A DNA stretch of 64,000 bases from Heterobilharzia americana (taxonomy: Eukaryota > Platyhelminthes > Trematoda > Strigeidida > Schistosomatidae). The stretch spans positions 9,093,248-9,157,247 of the forward strand of contig OX104134.1 of the NCBI GenBank assembly GCA_944470555.2. Reading direction: 5' to 3'. A model generated the notes under the pieces. The model was not told where the DNA came from, searched no databases, and saw only the letters and a program-made list of their open reading frames with translations. Positions 34,146 through 47,022 of the stretch are shown here, in pieces. The translations under genes and the position numbers were made by a program. The stretch's first letter is position 1, and every line of letters starts with the position of its first letter.

Positions 34146-36351
34146 GTAAACTGCATAATCTCTCCAATAATGACACAAAATATTATATTTAGTTAATAAT
34201 CGGGATTCGTCGCGCTTCGCGGAAACCAAGTCAACTGCACTCATCGGATTTTTCACCTACATGAATTTGAATAGGTTTGAGTGATTTCGACTTTCATTGT
34301 TCCTCAAGGCTAAAAACAACGTCAAAACTGTAATTTTTCATCGTCTTGTTAAAATTTCGACTGAAAACCAGTCTGCTTTCATTATTTCCTCAGACGGTTG
34401 TTTTACAAGCCTCTATATTTAGGAATGTGCTATTGACTGACATTTACTCCTAACCTCTGGTAGAATGCAATACAAGTGTCAGTTTTTACAGACATTCTAA
34501 ACTGTTTCGACTTACTCAAAAATGTTGAACTGAGAATTTATATGTTTCAATCATCAAATACTATGACTAAATACCACTGTATCTCCTGACAAGTAAGAAA
34601 ACCTCTACAATACAACAAAAGATATTTCGAAGTAAATATTGAACAAGGTTTTAAGATCGTGGTTCTGTATACCGAGCAATAATCAACGGAGCCATGGTGA
34701 TTTAGGTGTCATTGCATAAAATGAAATTCGACCATCAAATGACTATCATACAGAAGCCAATCAAAATTTGTAAACACACTGGCATAATGTGTGACAATTA
34801 GCTAGGTTACGCTGTACTCACAGTTATGCCAAAGGAAATTCAAACAGATAGTGTACCAGGAACACGGAACATATATGAGAGTAAACTCTTGAACAATAAC
34901 CTTAGGTTTCATCCCTCAGGACCTCTTGGTTAGAAAGGAGTAGCTGAAAAGGTGAAAAGGTTTACTGTCAAGTCAAACGTGTACAAAAAGTAACGGTTTA
35001 TATACATGTTTCCTTCACTTTTCTAGAAAAACCATTTAGCCAATCTTAAACTTACCCGTATGATCACATGGTTCTTCACTAATGCTAAGTATACCGTGGT
35101 TGGTTGTCAAAGCTATCAGCGAATTCTGGACTTCTTTGAGGAATCCAGGAAGTACTGACTCACTTCGTAATAACTGCAACCTTACTGAAGAAGACATTAA
35201 GATTGGTCAAAATTTATATCCATTATGTGAAATATTGAGTATTAGAACTATGCACAAAACACATAAATGTTGTCAAATGTACACGTTTGTAGAAATACAC
35301 CATCCAAAAAAGTAACGGAAGTTTCGAACATAAATTTTGTTGCTGCTAACTTAGTAAAGACTGTACATAACTGGAATTAATGTCTATACACCTTTTGGTA
35401 AATTCATACAGTCAGTTTTGTCATGAAAAAAGTGATGAGCAGCCCCTCTCTGAATGACGGAAACCGCTGTGGTAGATAGTTGACTTTCTTTTCTGGGGTA
35501 CTCAAGTATGGTATATCTGTAGTAAATAAAAATGTCTTCTTTCTTCACATTCAGGTGGGCATCAATGACATTATTTCTACTACAAACTGAAGTATATTTA
35601 TATGACTTCTGGAGAATACACTTTTCCCGGTTTCTCCTTCTTCTCCTCCTTTGTTTTTGATTATTTGCTAGGAACTGGTTTAGGGAGTCATCAGGAGCAG
35701 ATGACAGCAGTTTCACATAACTCCTACACTACTGCTAGTATTTAACCAATCAACTTTATCATGAATGTCTATCTAAATTTAGAACAGATGAGAAGATCCT
35801 TATATTTAAGCTACACTTCAGTAGTATGCCTACGTCTGACTGCATTTATTGGTTAGAAAACTCATGTAATGATCAACCTGAAAGCCACACTTGATTTGTA
35901 TCTTTTCGAATCTGAGGTAGAAACCGCCTAAATTCACAGTAATGCCTAGTTAATCTTTTGAGCGTGGAACTTAAAATTCCATAATATAAGGTTTATTACG
36001 CATTCAGATAAAGTGTGAACACTGAATTTTTTAAATGGTAAGTCTGTTCATTCAGCTTTTTCCAATGAAATTTGGATAATTTAATATGATGACAGACTTT
36101 CAAACTTCGGTAGTTGGTTTTACTGAACTGAAGTGAAGTGATCATCTGATTTTCTTCTATATACTCTTTGTTTTGACATTTCCATGAATTACATATGCAT
36201 AATCTTCGGCACTAGTAAACGTTTTACAGCTCACATTTTAACTGTATAATAATCCCCTTACTGAGAAAAGATTTCACACTGATATTTTCGTAATTGTTAA
36301 GAAAATCTTCACCTTATCTTTGTCCTTTCCTTTCTGTCAATCACCTCATAG
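34146..36351. other. Distal part of SOAT intron, no assigned feature
   Basis: AT-rich intron DNA up to the acceptor at 36351. A minus-strand frame of 110 codons at 35384-35716 begins with GTG rather than ATG and contains a six-Arg run (QKQRRRRRRNREK). It has no family motif I recognise. It could be a chance frame or a remnant and I do not call it a gene. A 77-codon plus frame at 35082-35315 is equally unassigned. Confidence 0.4.
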
Positions 36352-37401
36352 GTGGCCTTCTTCACAGTGTCGTTCCATCTCACTCTATCATCTGACTTAC
36401 CGCCTGCTAGTACAACAATTGTAACAGGGGAACAAGTTCGACTGATGATGAAGTCACATGCATTCGTGAGATATGCCATCAGTACAATATTTGAAGAAGA
36501 CAAAATTGAATCAACACCACCATCGCCAACAACAACCAGTACAAACATCACAGCTTCAACCGGTAATCAGTATTCAAATCACACCAGTACATCAACTGAT
36601 ATCAACGAATTTCCTAATTTCTCTCGTTATCTTTACTTTTTGTTCGCTCCAACACTAGTCTATCGGGAAAAATATCCACGTACACCATGTATACGATGGT
36701 ATTTCGTGTTCTCGAACTTCATTCAAGTTATCGTCTGCCTTATATTTAGTTATTACATATTTTTGCGTTTCTGTTTCCTACCGTTTTCACAACTTGGTAA
36801 ATTCTCCGAACTTTCATTTAAAAAGTATATTCTAACATCAACAGCCTGCATCCTACCAGGTGGTTTATTAATGTTGATTGCATTCTATTCTTTTCTACAT
36901 TCGTGGCTGAATGCATTTGCTGAAATGCTGCGTTTTGGTGATCGTCTATTCTACAAAGACTGGTGGAATGCTACAACATTCAGTGTTTGGTATCGTACAT
37001 GGAATGTAATTGTTCACGATTGGTTATATACATATGTGTATCGAGATATCCAAATATTGCTTGGAAATCAGTCACGTACACTAGCAGCAACTGTCGTCTT
37101 CTGGTTATCAGCTGCAGTACATGAATACATATTAATGATATGCCTGAGATACTGTTTACCAGTATTATTTCTATTCTTTGTTGTAGGCGGTTATGTGTTG
37201 TTTTTCATACAAGGCAGTGGACGTAGTTGGAATGTAGCCATTTGGATTGCTTTGTTTGTTGGCTGGGGTCAAATGATCTGCTTGTATTCTATGGAATGGT
37301 ATGCACGCAAAAACTGTCCACCAGTTCTAGACAACTGGTTGAATTTCTTTACGCCTCACATAATATTTTGTCCCAGCATAAATGGAACTACAGATGGTTG
37401 A
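36352..37401 (+). CDS. SOAT: Sterol O-acyltransferase, terminal catalytic exon
   Basis: The exon has 349 codons plus TGA (37399-37401) and starts after the acceptor CCTCATAG; the codon preceding the exon is TAG, so this is not a start. Near residues 16-20 LPPAS begins the conserved block. Residues about 49-85 form a Ser/Thr-rich loop longer than in vertebrate SOAT. YLYFLFAPTLVYREKYPRTP follows. LHSWLNAFAEMLRFGDRLFY leads into the family motif FYKDWWN (residues 200-206) and RTWNVIVHDWLY. AAVHEY holds the catalytic His (residue 257), 51 residues after the motif Asn, the spacing of human SOAT1 as I recall it. FYSMEWYAR-like SMEWYARKNCP lies near the C-terminus. Several hydrophobic spans fit a polytopic ER protein. 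With the 130-codon upstream exon this gives 479 residues plus an unseen N-terminus (human SOAT1 about 550). DGAT1 is the related alternative; the FYKDWWN form favours SOAT. The exon lies in the spacer between the giant inverted arms. Confidence 0.92.
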   Translation: MAFFTVSFHLTLSSDLPPASTTIVTGEQVRLMMKSHAFVRYAISTIFEEDKIESTPPSPTTTSTNITASTGNQYSNHTSTSTDINEFPNFSRYLYFLFAPTLVYREKYPRTPCIRWYFVFSNFIQVIVCLIFSYYIFLRFCFLPFSQLGKFSELSFKKYILTSTACILPGGLLMLIAFYSFLHSWLNAFAEMLRFGDRLFYKDWWNATTFSVWYRTWNVIVHDWLYTYVYRDIQILLGNQSRTLAATVVFWLSAAVHEYILMICLRYCLPVLFLFFVVGGYVLFFIQGSGRSWNVAIWIALFVGWGQMICLYSMEWYARKNCPPVLDNWLNFFTPHIIFCPSINGTTDG

Positions 37402-37662
37402 TTTAAAAAACACTGGATAAACTAGCCAAATTTAAAACTAATAACAACGTGACAGATTCGTTATATTTCATTTTCGTTCCATTTTTATATTAATGAATTG
37501 GAAATTGAGAGAATGATTTCACTTTACTTTGTCGTTTGTTTACGTTTTCCAGCATCATGACATCGAGAAACATATTTTTGATGTGATGACACTGCGTTTT
37601 TGTTTATCTACCTATTGTGAACTTAGACGAAAAGAACAGAGATATCACTTTCTGAACAACCA

Positions 37663-37668
37663 AATAAA
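37663..37668 (+). promoter_or_regulatory. Candidate SOAT polyadenylation signal
   Basis: AATAAA about 260 bp after the SOAT stop codon, followed within 15-30 bp by a T/G-rich stretch (CTTGTCTGTTTGTTCTG, from about 37682). That is the arrangement expected of a cleavage/polyadenylation site. It is inferred from sequence only. Confidence 0.5.
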
Positions 37669-37699
37669 CAATACAATAATACTTGTCTGTTTGTTCTGA

Positions 37700-38904
37700 A
37701 TACGGCTAAAAAACTGGTAGATTCGGCAGAATATTTGAAACTTCTAAGGTTTGCAATGCATACTAGTGGTTTGATATCCGTCTTGATATCCATTTATACA
37801 TGAATGAAATTGTTTTTCATATTACAACCAGCTATTCTTGAGTGAAATTGCAAATAATTTATCCACTGAAAACAGAAAATCTGGAAAGATCATAAAAACT
37901 GAGTTTAATGTCCTCGAAATATTGCTCAAGCATTGTGCTCTAACTGAATCCAAAATGTTAACTTTAGATGCAGAATTTCAGTCAATGAGTACGAATAATT
38001 TGAGGAGACTTTAAGAACACATTTACTCATTTAAGTTACTGTTTGGTGTCAGATCCGATGGGAAGCGGGAAAGAGTTTCTTTATGAATGCTAAGCCACAG
38101 TATTAAACAAGTTTCTGAAACCACCGACTTCGTAGATATCCGAAATAGGGAACTGTAAACTTTCCGACAGAGTCTTCAAAATATTCAGAAATAATCATTG
38201 AACACGTAAGCAGTGTGACTATATATCAGTCACAATGGAAAGAACTCATTCACGCTTCTTCATCTCACTCAGAACTGTTATTCTAAATCGACTCATTTGG
38301 CTTTCTTTCACGCTGTTTCTCTTTCTGTAGTTCATTTTCTACTTGTGCTTTTGGATGGTGTCAGTAAGTTTACTGATCTACCGGTGTTCTGAGTCCTCAC
38401 AAATCATAATAAAAGTTGCCTGAGTTACTGAATAAACCCACGATTTTCAGTCCCAATGAACAATAGTTATAGTTCAAAACCAGAATGTCAGAGGCATGGA
38501 TGACAGTAACACTCTCTAGGGATACTTATGTAGGCAGTGTGTAAATCGTGTTACTATTACTTAACGTTTAACCAACCCTACTAAACTCGATGTGCTGTAG
38601 TACCTGCTTAATCAGTACCTTTCCTAACCCGTAAGTACCGATAACGAAACACAAATCAACTGGATTGGTATTCAGGAATATATTAAAGAAGCAATATATT
38701 TAATTAAAATAAATGTAATAGTAATTATTAGGGGGAAAGTTTATTCAACTTTCGAGCTTGTAAAGTTGAACTAGGGGCTCTGAGTATGTGCGTGTTAACC
38801 AGTTCAATGGGAGCGCAAAATGGCGTCAATGCCTGCTCGGAGGCATGCTCGTTAAAACAAAATATAAAACACCTTGGACGTCCGGAGGCGGGCTAGAGGT
38901 CTAT
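37700..38904. other. Gene-free stretch downstream of SOAT
   Basis: AT-rich DNA with no open frame of note. GC content rises slightly near 38750-38880, just before the retrotransposon 3' end, without a recognisable element. Confidence 0.45.
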
Positions 38905-39960
38905 TTATTATTATTATTCCCTTAGGTTCCTAATAGAACAACAGGCTTCAGTAGCACGTCTCCATTTTACTCTCTTCTCTGAAATCTTTTCAACCTGTCA
39001 CCGTGACTGCCCACAAGCTCTCATTTCTTCCTTACACGATCTCCTCCATGTCACCCTTGCCTCGGACGCCCGACTCGTCACTTCCATAGGGATCCCACTC
39101 AACGGCCTGGCCTGACGCCTGATGTCCCCAGTCGGTCTTCTCAGTCTATGCCCAATCCAATCCATCTCCACTTCCTTCCACTGCATATTTGTAGGGTGAT
39201 AGGTTCTTGGTTGGTTCGTTCCCAGAGCTCCTTGTTGCTTATTCTTTCTGGCAATCCATCTGATCTTCAGTAACGAGGCAGCGTAGGCAGTTGTTGGTGA
39301 ATGTCTGTAGTTTGTTGGAAATTCCATTTCGTAATGCGCCAAGTCTCTGAGCCATACAGAAGCACTGACTTGACTGATGTTGATGTTGAAAATCAGGATC
39401 TTGTTCCACATGTTGAGTGCAGAAGATCTCCACACTGGTTTCAGGTTAATGAACACCTGTCTTTCTTTTCTGACCCTGACTTTGACGTTCTCGTCTGTGC
39501 CGTCGCCTGTAGTTGAAACAGTGCTTGCTAGATAGGTGAGGGAGGCTACTTCCTTTAAGTTTCTCCCTTTCATGGTGATTGGAGCTTGTTGTTTCTATAG
39601 TTGTTGTTGGGGGTGTTGGTTGGGTATCTTCATCATCTCTGTCTTCTCTATATTCACCTGAAGGAAGTCCCGTCTTCGCTGCTTCACCTCTTCTGCCAAC
39701 TTGTTTGTTTCCGCCTGGTAGATCTTCAAGTTTGTGTGACATCAGACATAAGTTATCGGCGAAATCCAGATCTTCTAGGTTCTTTTCCGCAGTCCAGTGT
39801 ATCCCCCTCTTCAGGCTTCCCACTGTTTGTTGCATGATCCAGTCGACCACAATCAGGAATATCATGGGTGATAGTAGGCAGGCTTGTTTTACTCCTGTCT
39901 TTACTTCAAAGGCACCACTGAGCTTAACATTGTGAATTACTTGGTCCTAGTTGCATTTTA
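38905..39960 (-). pseudogene. RTE/SR2-like retrotransposon 3' fragment, frameshifted
   Basis: The 3' end at 38905-38940 shows TTATTATTATT (the TAA tail in reverse) and CCCTTAGGTTCCTAATAGAA, nearly the same terminus as the RTE copies in the inverted arms. On the minus strand two overlapping frames, 39446-39865 and 38998-39573, cover the element. First comes FEVKTGVKQACLLSP (about 39900-39945, G changed to A in the GxRQGC motif), then VVDWIM and LDFADNLCLMSHKLEDL (catalytic FADD changed to FADN). Then, after a frameshift, MKGRNLKEVASLTYLASTVS, KPVWRSSALN and a WIGHRLRRPTGDIRRQA-type C-terminus. It retains the palm core that the arm copies lost, so it comes from a separate insertion. Dead by motif change and frameshifts. 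Confidence 0.8.
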
Positions 39961-40790
39961 GTGCCAGGAAAGTGCACTACAAGACAAAATTATCTTGAAT
40001 GAACAAATGTCAGCCGATTTATGTTTTATAATAAGATGACCAGTTACACTTAACAGCCGTGAATAACCTGCTCGCCATAGTCTTATAAATTATGTCAAAA
40101 GCTATTTGTGGAATTCTTAGACAACAAATTAATGATATCTGTTTTGCTAATGATGATTGATAGTGGCTAGCAGTGGAATATAGGTAGCGCGTTTCACCAC
40201 ACTTGGGACTTGTTAGCTATTACATCGTAAGTAAAGATATCTAGGACCATTAATTAATGAATTAACTTCTAATTATTTATAAAGTAGATGAAGACTGTGA
40301 AAAAAATTCGGACAGTGACTTTTAGCCATAAGTGAAACTATGCAAGATAATACTGAGGGGCGACATTAAAATTTCAAAGTAGTCGGAAGTCAAGGGCTGA
40401 TTGCTTTATGACAAACCTACAGATAAGTATACATCATTCAACAATTGACAGTTGCTACCTACATAATAGATAGATTTATGATAAATATATCATACGTGAT
40501 CAAAATACTGATATTGGAACTGTAGTTACAAAGTTCAATGATTGTCACTCATTGATCAACTTCACATCAAAATTTGAAAAGAACTCAGAATTCGATATTC
40601 ACAATGTCTTATGGAAATGGAGACCAGATGGCTCTCTTCAGAGATTAATTTCTAAGAAGCCTACATGGAATGGACAATACGGGAATTTCCATAGTTGGCT
40701 GCCTCTCAGCAACTTTATTTGTCGAAGAAGACAGTCAAAAGTAATTATGAATTTGTCCCCTGATGAGAAATTTATGTCGACATTTAGAGT
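39961..40790. other. AT-rich stretch, nothing recognised
   Basis: No gene or assigned repeat. A short plus frame (85 codons, 40552-40809) reads into the following fold-back element and has no motif. Confidence 0.4.
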
Positions 40791-40935
40791 GAAAACCTGG
40801 AAGCACTGAACAGCCATTTTGCCATAGTATGGGACTCCTCAGCAGTACTAGGACAAAACAGCTGTCTGGCGCTCTCAGGTTTTCAATGGTTCACTAATTG
40901 ATATCAGTCCATGATGAATGCTACCTTAAGTTTTC
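40791..40935. mobile_element. Minimal fold-back SINE (family A): two opposed 3' halves
   Basis: 40791-40821 (GAAAACCTGG ... CATTTTG) and 40854-40884 (CAAAACAGC ... GGTTTTC) are inverted repeats of 31 bp with a few mismatches and a 32-nt loop. The left side is the reverse complement of the family A ribozyme-like/tail region; the right side is the same region in plus orientation and continues into the family tail (TGATATCAGTCCATGATGAA). There is no tRNA-like head. It looks like two tails fused at the ribozyme-like module. Confidence 0.75.
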
Positions 40936-43889
40936 TAACTCAAAGAAAATTCTCATGATAAGATTAAAAAGGCGACTGAGCGAATACAAAGTTTCAATAT
41001 AGCCTCGTCAGGTCCAACTCTTGAGTACTAAACTCGGAAAAATAATCTTACACACATAGAGTATTCACAGGTAATTAACAAATGTGTAGTTGGTGGACGG
41101 GATGTTAGTGATGTCAAATAATCTGACACTGAGCGTCGTATAAAGCAAATCAAACCTCATGGCAGGTGGACATCTAATCCGACAGTAGGTACGAAGCCAA
41201 ATGAAGTTAGAATTAATTGTGGTAAGAATAATAATACACTGAAGTATACTGGTTATACGGTGTCCACTAATTAATCATCGATCGACAATTCAGGTATATT
41301 CGATTATTATATCAGAATTTCAGATTTAAAGGCTGAGATTCGTGAAACGTTTAAGCAAAATAAGTATTCACTCGAATCAACTATCTGTTTAACCTAGATG
41401 AGTTACTTCTACACCACTTTTCTTTTCTTAATTAGATCACAATGTGTGTTAAGTTATTTTACCCTGAACAACTTCAGTCTAAATTTCTACTTTCTTCTAC
41501 TCAAACTTATGAATTTACGCTATTTACACTTTTTCGATCGTATTTTGCACAAGAATCGATGACCAGATTGCAGTCGTTGTAGCTATCAAGTCCTGAGAGC
41601 TCAGCAGTGATGAAGTTTTACAAACCAGGTATGTACCAACACTTAAACACTAGTGCCACATCACTTAGCCTAATGACAACAGTGGAGATTCAATCGGCTA
41701 GTTTCCACAGATCAACTAGTGTACAATTCATTCTTTGTGATTTTTGATTCACAGACAACATTCTTTAACTCCAGTGATATGTAAATTATTTTCTCGTAAA
41801 TGTCCTTTAGTTGTTTTAGCCTGTATTTGCTTAGAAAAGAGAACACAAAATGCAAGGAATTTACCACTTTGTGCAAATTTGTTATTGTCCAACTCAGAAT
41901 TATAAACTGGATCAGTTATATGGAACAGCAGTGGTTCTTAAAGTATGCGCAGTATCATTGGCAATTTTTCTGAATCGTGTGATGTACTTACGCAACCTAT
42001 TTTGAACAATCTGATCACATAGGAACTTGTCATAGGTATTTATATGAAAACACAAGAAGAGATGAGGGGTGAGAATACGAGAAAAGAGGTCTAGTAAGAA
42101 GGCTAAATTAAAGGTCAAAATAACAATGAAAATCAATCGAGCGGAAATAATAGTATATGGGACTTGGTTTCAGAGTGGAACTTACCAAGGGATATTTAAT
42201 GTGATAAATTGTTTATGAACCCAATGTGACTCAATCTTCTTAAGGCCTCGACAAATTTTTCCAGAGTGGCTTCGGAGGCTAACTGAATCAACTGAACCCA
42301 TTAAGCTTGATATCAGAGGACTATTTTTTTCAATAGCAAAACATATCATTCAGATAGGCCACAGAATTAAGGTTTCTATATACCTTAGGTCTATTTACAA
42401 AACATGCTGGGGACGGATTCTTAAGTTTGTTGAGGTCTTAGTTATTAGGAAGTTTGAGCTACCTTAGTGTGTTCAAAAGTAGTTTGTTATCACATATAGC
42501 CCCCCTTAGTAAGTTCAACTCTAAGCAAGTACATAGCACAATTCAGACAGATTATGTCTTCTTATAGCTTTTTTGAAGTTTATAAAAGGAAGTAATTGTT
42601 TTAAATTTACATTTCATTTATTTAGTGCTTACTAAGCTTTCTTTACAGATGTCAATTCAGTAGAGGTAGTTGTTACCGAAAGTTGTTGACAGGATGATGA
42701 AAGAAACCTCAATTATTTATAGATAGAACTATAAACATTTTATCACTTAATCTAAAATCCATAATAAAACGGGGATATGACACCCAGGAGTGAGCCTTAA
42801 TGTCTCACATCACCCTCTGTCATTTGCTTCGAAATCCCAAAAATCCTAATAAGTAGTAAGGCAAAAATGCGCCTAAGGAAATTCATTTAAGAAGAATTCT
42901 GGAGAGATTGAGGCATCACCTGTTGGGATAGGTCAACCGGTTTGATCATACTGACTACCTGACATCTTAACTTATGGTTAGGACTGCTCTGCTAGGTTCT
43001 ATTCTTGCTACTACTAGTTTTACTACACCGACAATGCTCGATACTACTACAGCTAAAAACAGTTGCTGTCACAATATAAATAATTTACATCATAGCGGAT
43101 ATCCAAAGGTGACGTTACACTATAGGCTGTACACAGCGTAATAGTAATGAAGTGTTTGCTGATATAACCATAGTTTCAATCAGATTTTATCTTTCCTTAA
43201 TTACACACCAAGTTGGAAACTAAGGTAGCAAAAGTAACACAACCTTCTTGGACCTACTCAATTCGGTCACTGACAGTGTGAATGTACAGCTAATCAATCA
43301 AAACTGAGTTTCCAGATTTAACATTTATGACCAAAGCAAAACAGGAGACTCCTGAGCTTAGAAGTCACACCCGTGTGTCAACAAAACTGCCTTTTCTAAT
43401 TGCAGTGTTTTCAAAATAGGGTTATTGTTTAGGTTATTGTCTAGACAAATGAACTGTTGAGAACGTAGTAATAATGAACCGTGTGACTGCAGAAGCCAGA
43501 ACAGTACACTGACTATTAAAGAGTAAATCCTGAAGAAACATTATATATATGTACTATTTTTATGTGTTTCTGAGGCACAGACATAACATACTTACTCCGA
43601 AAACTTTGATAAATACGTACGACTGCAAGCGAATCGGATTGTTTACACACTGCTATTCGCCAGTTTTCTAAGTGTCGGCTTGACAGTTTTGAGGTAATGA
43701 TGAAACAGCATTTAGAAGTAGTAAGGAAAATATTTTTATGGGATTTGTGGATGACACCATATATTTAAAAAATCGTAGTCATTGTAATTTTTCCCTAAAT
43801 AATATTTGATTGTCATTACTACCTGTTTTTAACACAATCCAGAACAAAATTTGGAAGTTTGTGAGAAATTATTTATTGATTTCAGTTAG
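40936..43889. other. Gene-free stretch
   Basis: About 3 kb of AT-rich DNA with only short frames, for example 74 codons on the minus strand at 41912-42136. No motifs, RNA genes or repeats were assigned. Confidence 0.45.
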
Positions 43890-44100
43890 GAAGTATGGAC
43901 CACTGGATTCCAACTCAGTGACTCATTGGTAACTTGCAGGCTGCGGAACCCAAAGGTCCTGGATTAGACTCCCAGTGGGGTTACGTATGAGCGCTTTTGA
44001 GGGGTTCCATACTGGGACAAAACAGCTGTCCAGTGCTCCCAAGTTTCCAATGTTTCTCCAAACTGATGTCAGTCCATGCTGAACACCAACCTGAAATTAA
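43890..44100 (+). mobile_element. Family A SINE, plus copy
   Basis: A head with CAGTGACTCATTGGTAAC (about 43914), B box-like GGTCCTGGATTAGACTCCC at about 43952, and GTTCCATACTGGGACAAAAC at 44004-44023 in the position of the hammerhead stem II plus GAAAC. It ends in the tail AACTGATGTCAGTCCATGCT and ACCAACCTGAAA. A weak inverse tail (GGACCACTGGATTCC) precedes the head, as in the copy at 8112. Confidence 0.65.
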
Positions 44101-44903
44101 TCCAGAATGACCTCATGTAAATGAGTTAAAGGAAAAAGAAACAAAGAAGGGTGAACAGAACAAACATCGTGTCTGCTACAATAATCTTTGCATTAGGAAT
44201 GATTAGAAAGTGTATTATCGCTTTCATGGTAAAATTTGTTGATGAAGTGAGAAAGAACTTTCAAAATCCATAATGAGAACTGACTGATCTATGCTATTCG
44301 CTAAGTAGACCGTTGGTAAGTCAGCCGAAGCCGTAAGGTTTGATTCGTTGAATCTTCAAAAAGAAGACTACTGTTATTCACTACTACTCAGATATTATTT
44401 AACAGATGAATATTAGACAGAATGTTGTGCAGAAAAATGAACAATTGGAGGCATTATTATTATTATTATTAATATTACTTCTGATAGTAATACAATACTT
44501 GGTCAAGATGTTTAGAATAATGCACATCCAACCATGAAACCAGTTACATCTTGCAAAATCAAATGTCTAGAAGAAAATTGAGAATGTAAGCTTGAATCAT
44601 TTCTTCTGTTAAGGGTAACCCGATTGGTAATCAATAAAACTATCGACGACTTGTCTGAAATGAAAATCACAATTGTAAATTCCTGTTTTCTTCACCATTG
44701 TATAAACTTGGAAAAAAAAATTATTATCAGGATAACTCATTGATTGATTTCATGTTGTTCAACCTAATTAGAAACTTTTTAAAAAATGCGAAAAACTGAT
44801 CTACCTACTCTCCAAATGTTGTATATGCTTGGCTTGTAAACCTCATTCTTAGTCAGACGTGAAAATCAGAAACTTTTCGTTAAATGATTTACACATTTTT
44901 GAG

Positions 44904-44949
<46 letters not shown>

Positions 44950-46543
44950 AGGAAATCCAAATTGAAAATGAGATGTATGATTTTAGTTAGTTGTGCATTT
45001 TATACCATTTTGTGCATGAAAAATGAATTAAGTTTGACTGCAAGAAATCAATTATATTGAGCGTCAATCGAGTTCACAATATGAATTAAACCTGACTGGG
45101 AAAATTCAATAGTAATTAGAGCTTGAAGTTGTATGACAACATATTGTGTAAGAGAAGAACGAAAGTAACTCGCTCATTCCCTTTCAAGCTGAGTGAAAGT
45201 ATATTCCCAACTATTTCACGCTGTTAAGTTGTGTTTTTATCAAAATAACAGAATAATCCCACTGCTGTAAGCCATAAAATTCCTTCATTCACTTGCATGA
45301 GATGGTAAGCGAAAGTTTGAGAGGATCAATGTACTGAAACCTTTAATTACTTAAGTCTCTCAGCTCTAACACCATCAAAAACTATTGAATCTTTTGACAA
45401 AGCACTTTTTGATTGATCGCGTATGTAGAAGAATGTCAGTATGTTACAGAATAATTTACCGATTCAACCTAAAAGATAAGGTAATTATCAAGTTTACTAT
45501 TACGACATTTCAATATTTTATCAACAATGTTTGATAACTTCACGATCTAAGATTGAATAATTACTGCTCTAACTTCATAATTACCTCATTTCATCTAACC
45601 GCAGCTCATTAATCCACATGAAAGCTATGGCACGAAGATGGTTAACTAAGTGTTTCATTTGTAAATGTTTTTAGCATCTTGTAGATTTTTCATGCCTACT
45701 CATATAATTTACTAGATGTTTTTTCGGTTAATGTAACTAGGATGCTAACGGTAGACAAATCTAAAAAAAATTACTTTATAAATTAATCTGAAAAGAATAT
45801 AAAACAACTACAATACCAATGTGAAAGAAGTATTTTTATCCTGCGATCTACCTTTTAACGGTGAGTATTGTTCCTTTATTTATAAGTTTGCTTGGTGGTG
45901 ATTACTCAAAAAAGAAGGTTGAAAATCTATTCAGGATGCGAAATAAACACCAATTGGAACTTCAATGTTGGATGGTGTTATTAGGTGATTTAGATTAACG
46001 ATATGAAATTGAAACGAGTAGCAAGCGTTGACGCTTAGCAACACTACTTTTGGTTCAACTGACGATAAATTCCATCGCAAGTAAAATTTTAACGCTTTCT
46101 GCTACTTTGTAGATAGATCTATAACATTCTGCGAGAAAAGAATTAAAGCCTAGAAGAGTCCCTCAGTAATTCTAGCGAAGGCAACACATTCTTACAGTTC
46201 GTACCAAATGACCTTCAAAATAGTACAAATAATGATGTAGAGTTATTTAAAAAATGACTCAAAATATTAACACTCTTAAGTTTAGTACCAAACTTTTATT
46301 TTTCTATACAGCCTAACAAAGAACCACCTGTTCTCGTATGGTCAAAATATGGTGCAGTTCTCTTCTAAACTACAGTCATAAATTAGTCATGTTGTGAAAA
46401 TTGGATACAGAAATGAACATAAACACCACACTACTTACATACTACATTCGTAACGCAATTTTATGCGTATTTGACATCAAATAGGTATATGAATCAAACT
46501 ATGCTTAGGTTGTTTTAAATGTCTAACAAAAAACTTTAAAGTT
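44101..46543. other. Gene-free stretch before the right arm
   Basis: AT-rich DNA containing a short (TTA)n run near 44455-44472 and the AT microsatellite listed separately. No gene is recognised. The boundary with the right arm at 46543/46544 is abrupt. Confidence 0.45.
44907..44947. repeat. (AT)20 microsatellite
   Basis: A perfect AT dinucleotide run of 41 bp in the spacer between the inverted arms. Confidence 0.96.
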
Positions 46544-47022
46544 AGTGAGAACAATATTGGAAGAATGTAGCATTCTTAAATATCTATGAATTCCAAGTAA
46601 TATAAAAACACTTGTTTTCATCACCCACCCAACACCACAGACGGGATATAACAATAACATAACTTAGTAAGTTATGTTTCAAAAGTTGTCAACAATTGTT
46701 AATATGACCTATACACTACGGTCACACTTTCACTTTCTGAATACCATATGCTAGACTTCAGTAACCTCATTCATACGTGTAAGACCATTGGGCGTGAAAA
46801 AACACATATTATTTTAGTGAGGTATCAGCTTAGTTTCCTCGTAAATGACGAGATCTTTAGAGGAGAAAAGTCAATAAATTGGAACATATATGCAAATCAA
46901 CTTAGCATGAATGAACACTTGATCAATATCTGATTAGTGACAGCAAGAGAGCACTTGGAAGTGCTGAATATCCATCAATTTACATGGGAATTAAATGATG
47001 ATAAATAAGCAGGTGAATAATA

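Larger units (their letters stand above)
17915..36351 (+). other. SOAT intron (18,437 bp) filled with mobile elements
   Basis: It opens with GTGAGT and closes with ACCTCATAG, and both flanking exons are phase 0. In SOAT proteins about 16 residues separate the glutamine at the exon end from LPPAS; the spliced product here has 15, so no coding exon seems to be missing from the intron. Its cargo is a family B SINE, an 82-bp TA microsatellite, a tRNA-like remnant, the entire left arm of the giant inverted duplication, a family C SINE, a Penelope-like element with a nested SINE, an SM-alpha cluster and another tRNA-like SINE. All of this would have to be removed from the pre-mRNA. Confidence 0.8.

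Noticed and set aside
35384..35716. A host exon or gene encoding the Arg-rich 110-residue frame on the minus strand
   Set aside because: GTG start, no recognisable domain and no convincing splice sites. It is mentioned as an unassigned frame only.
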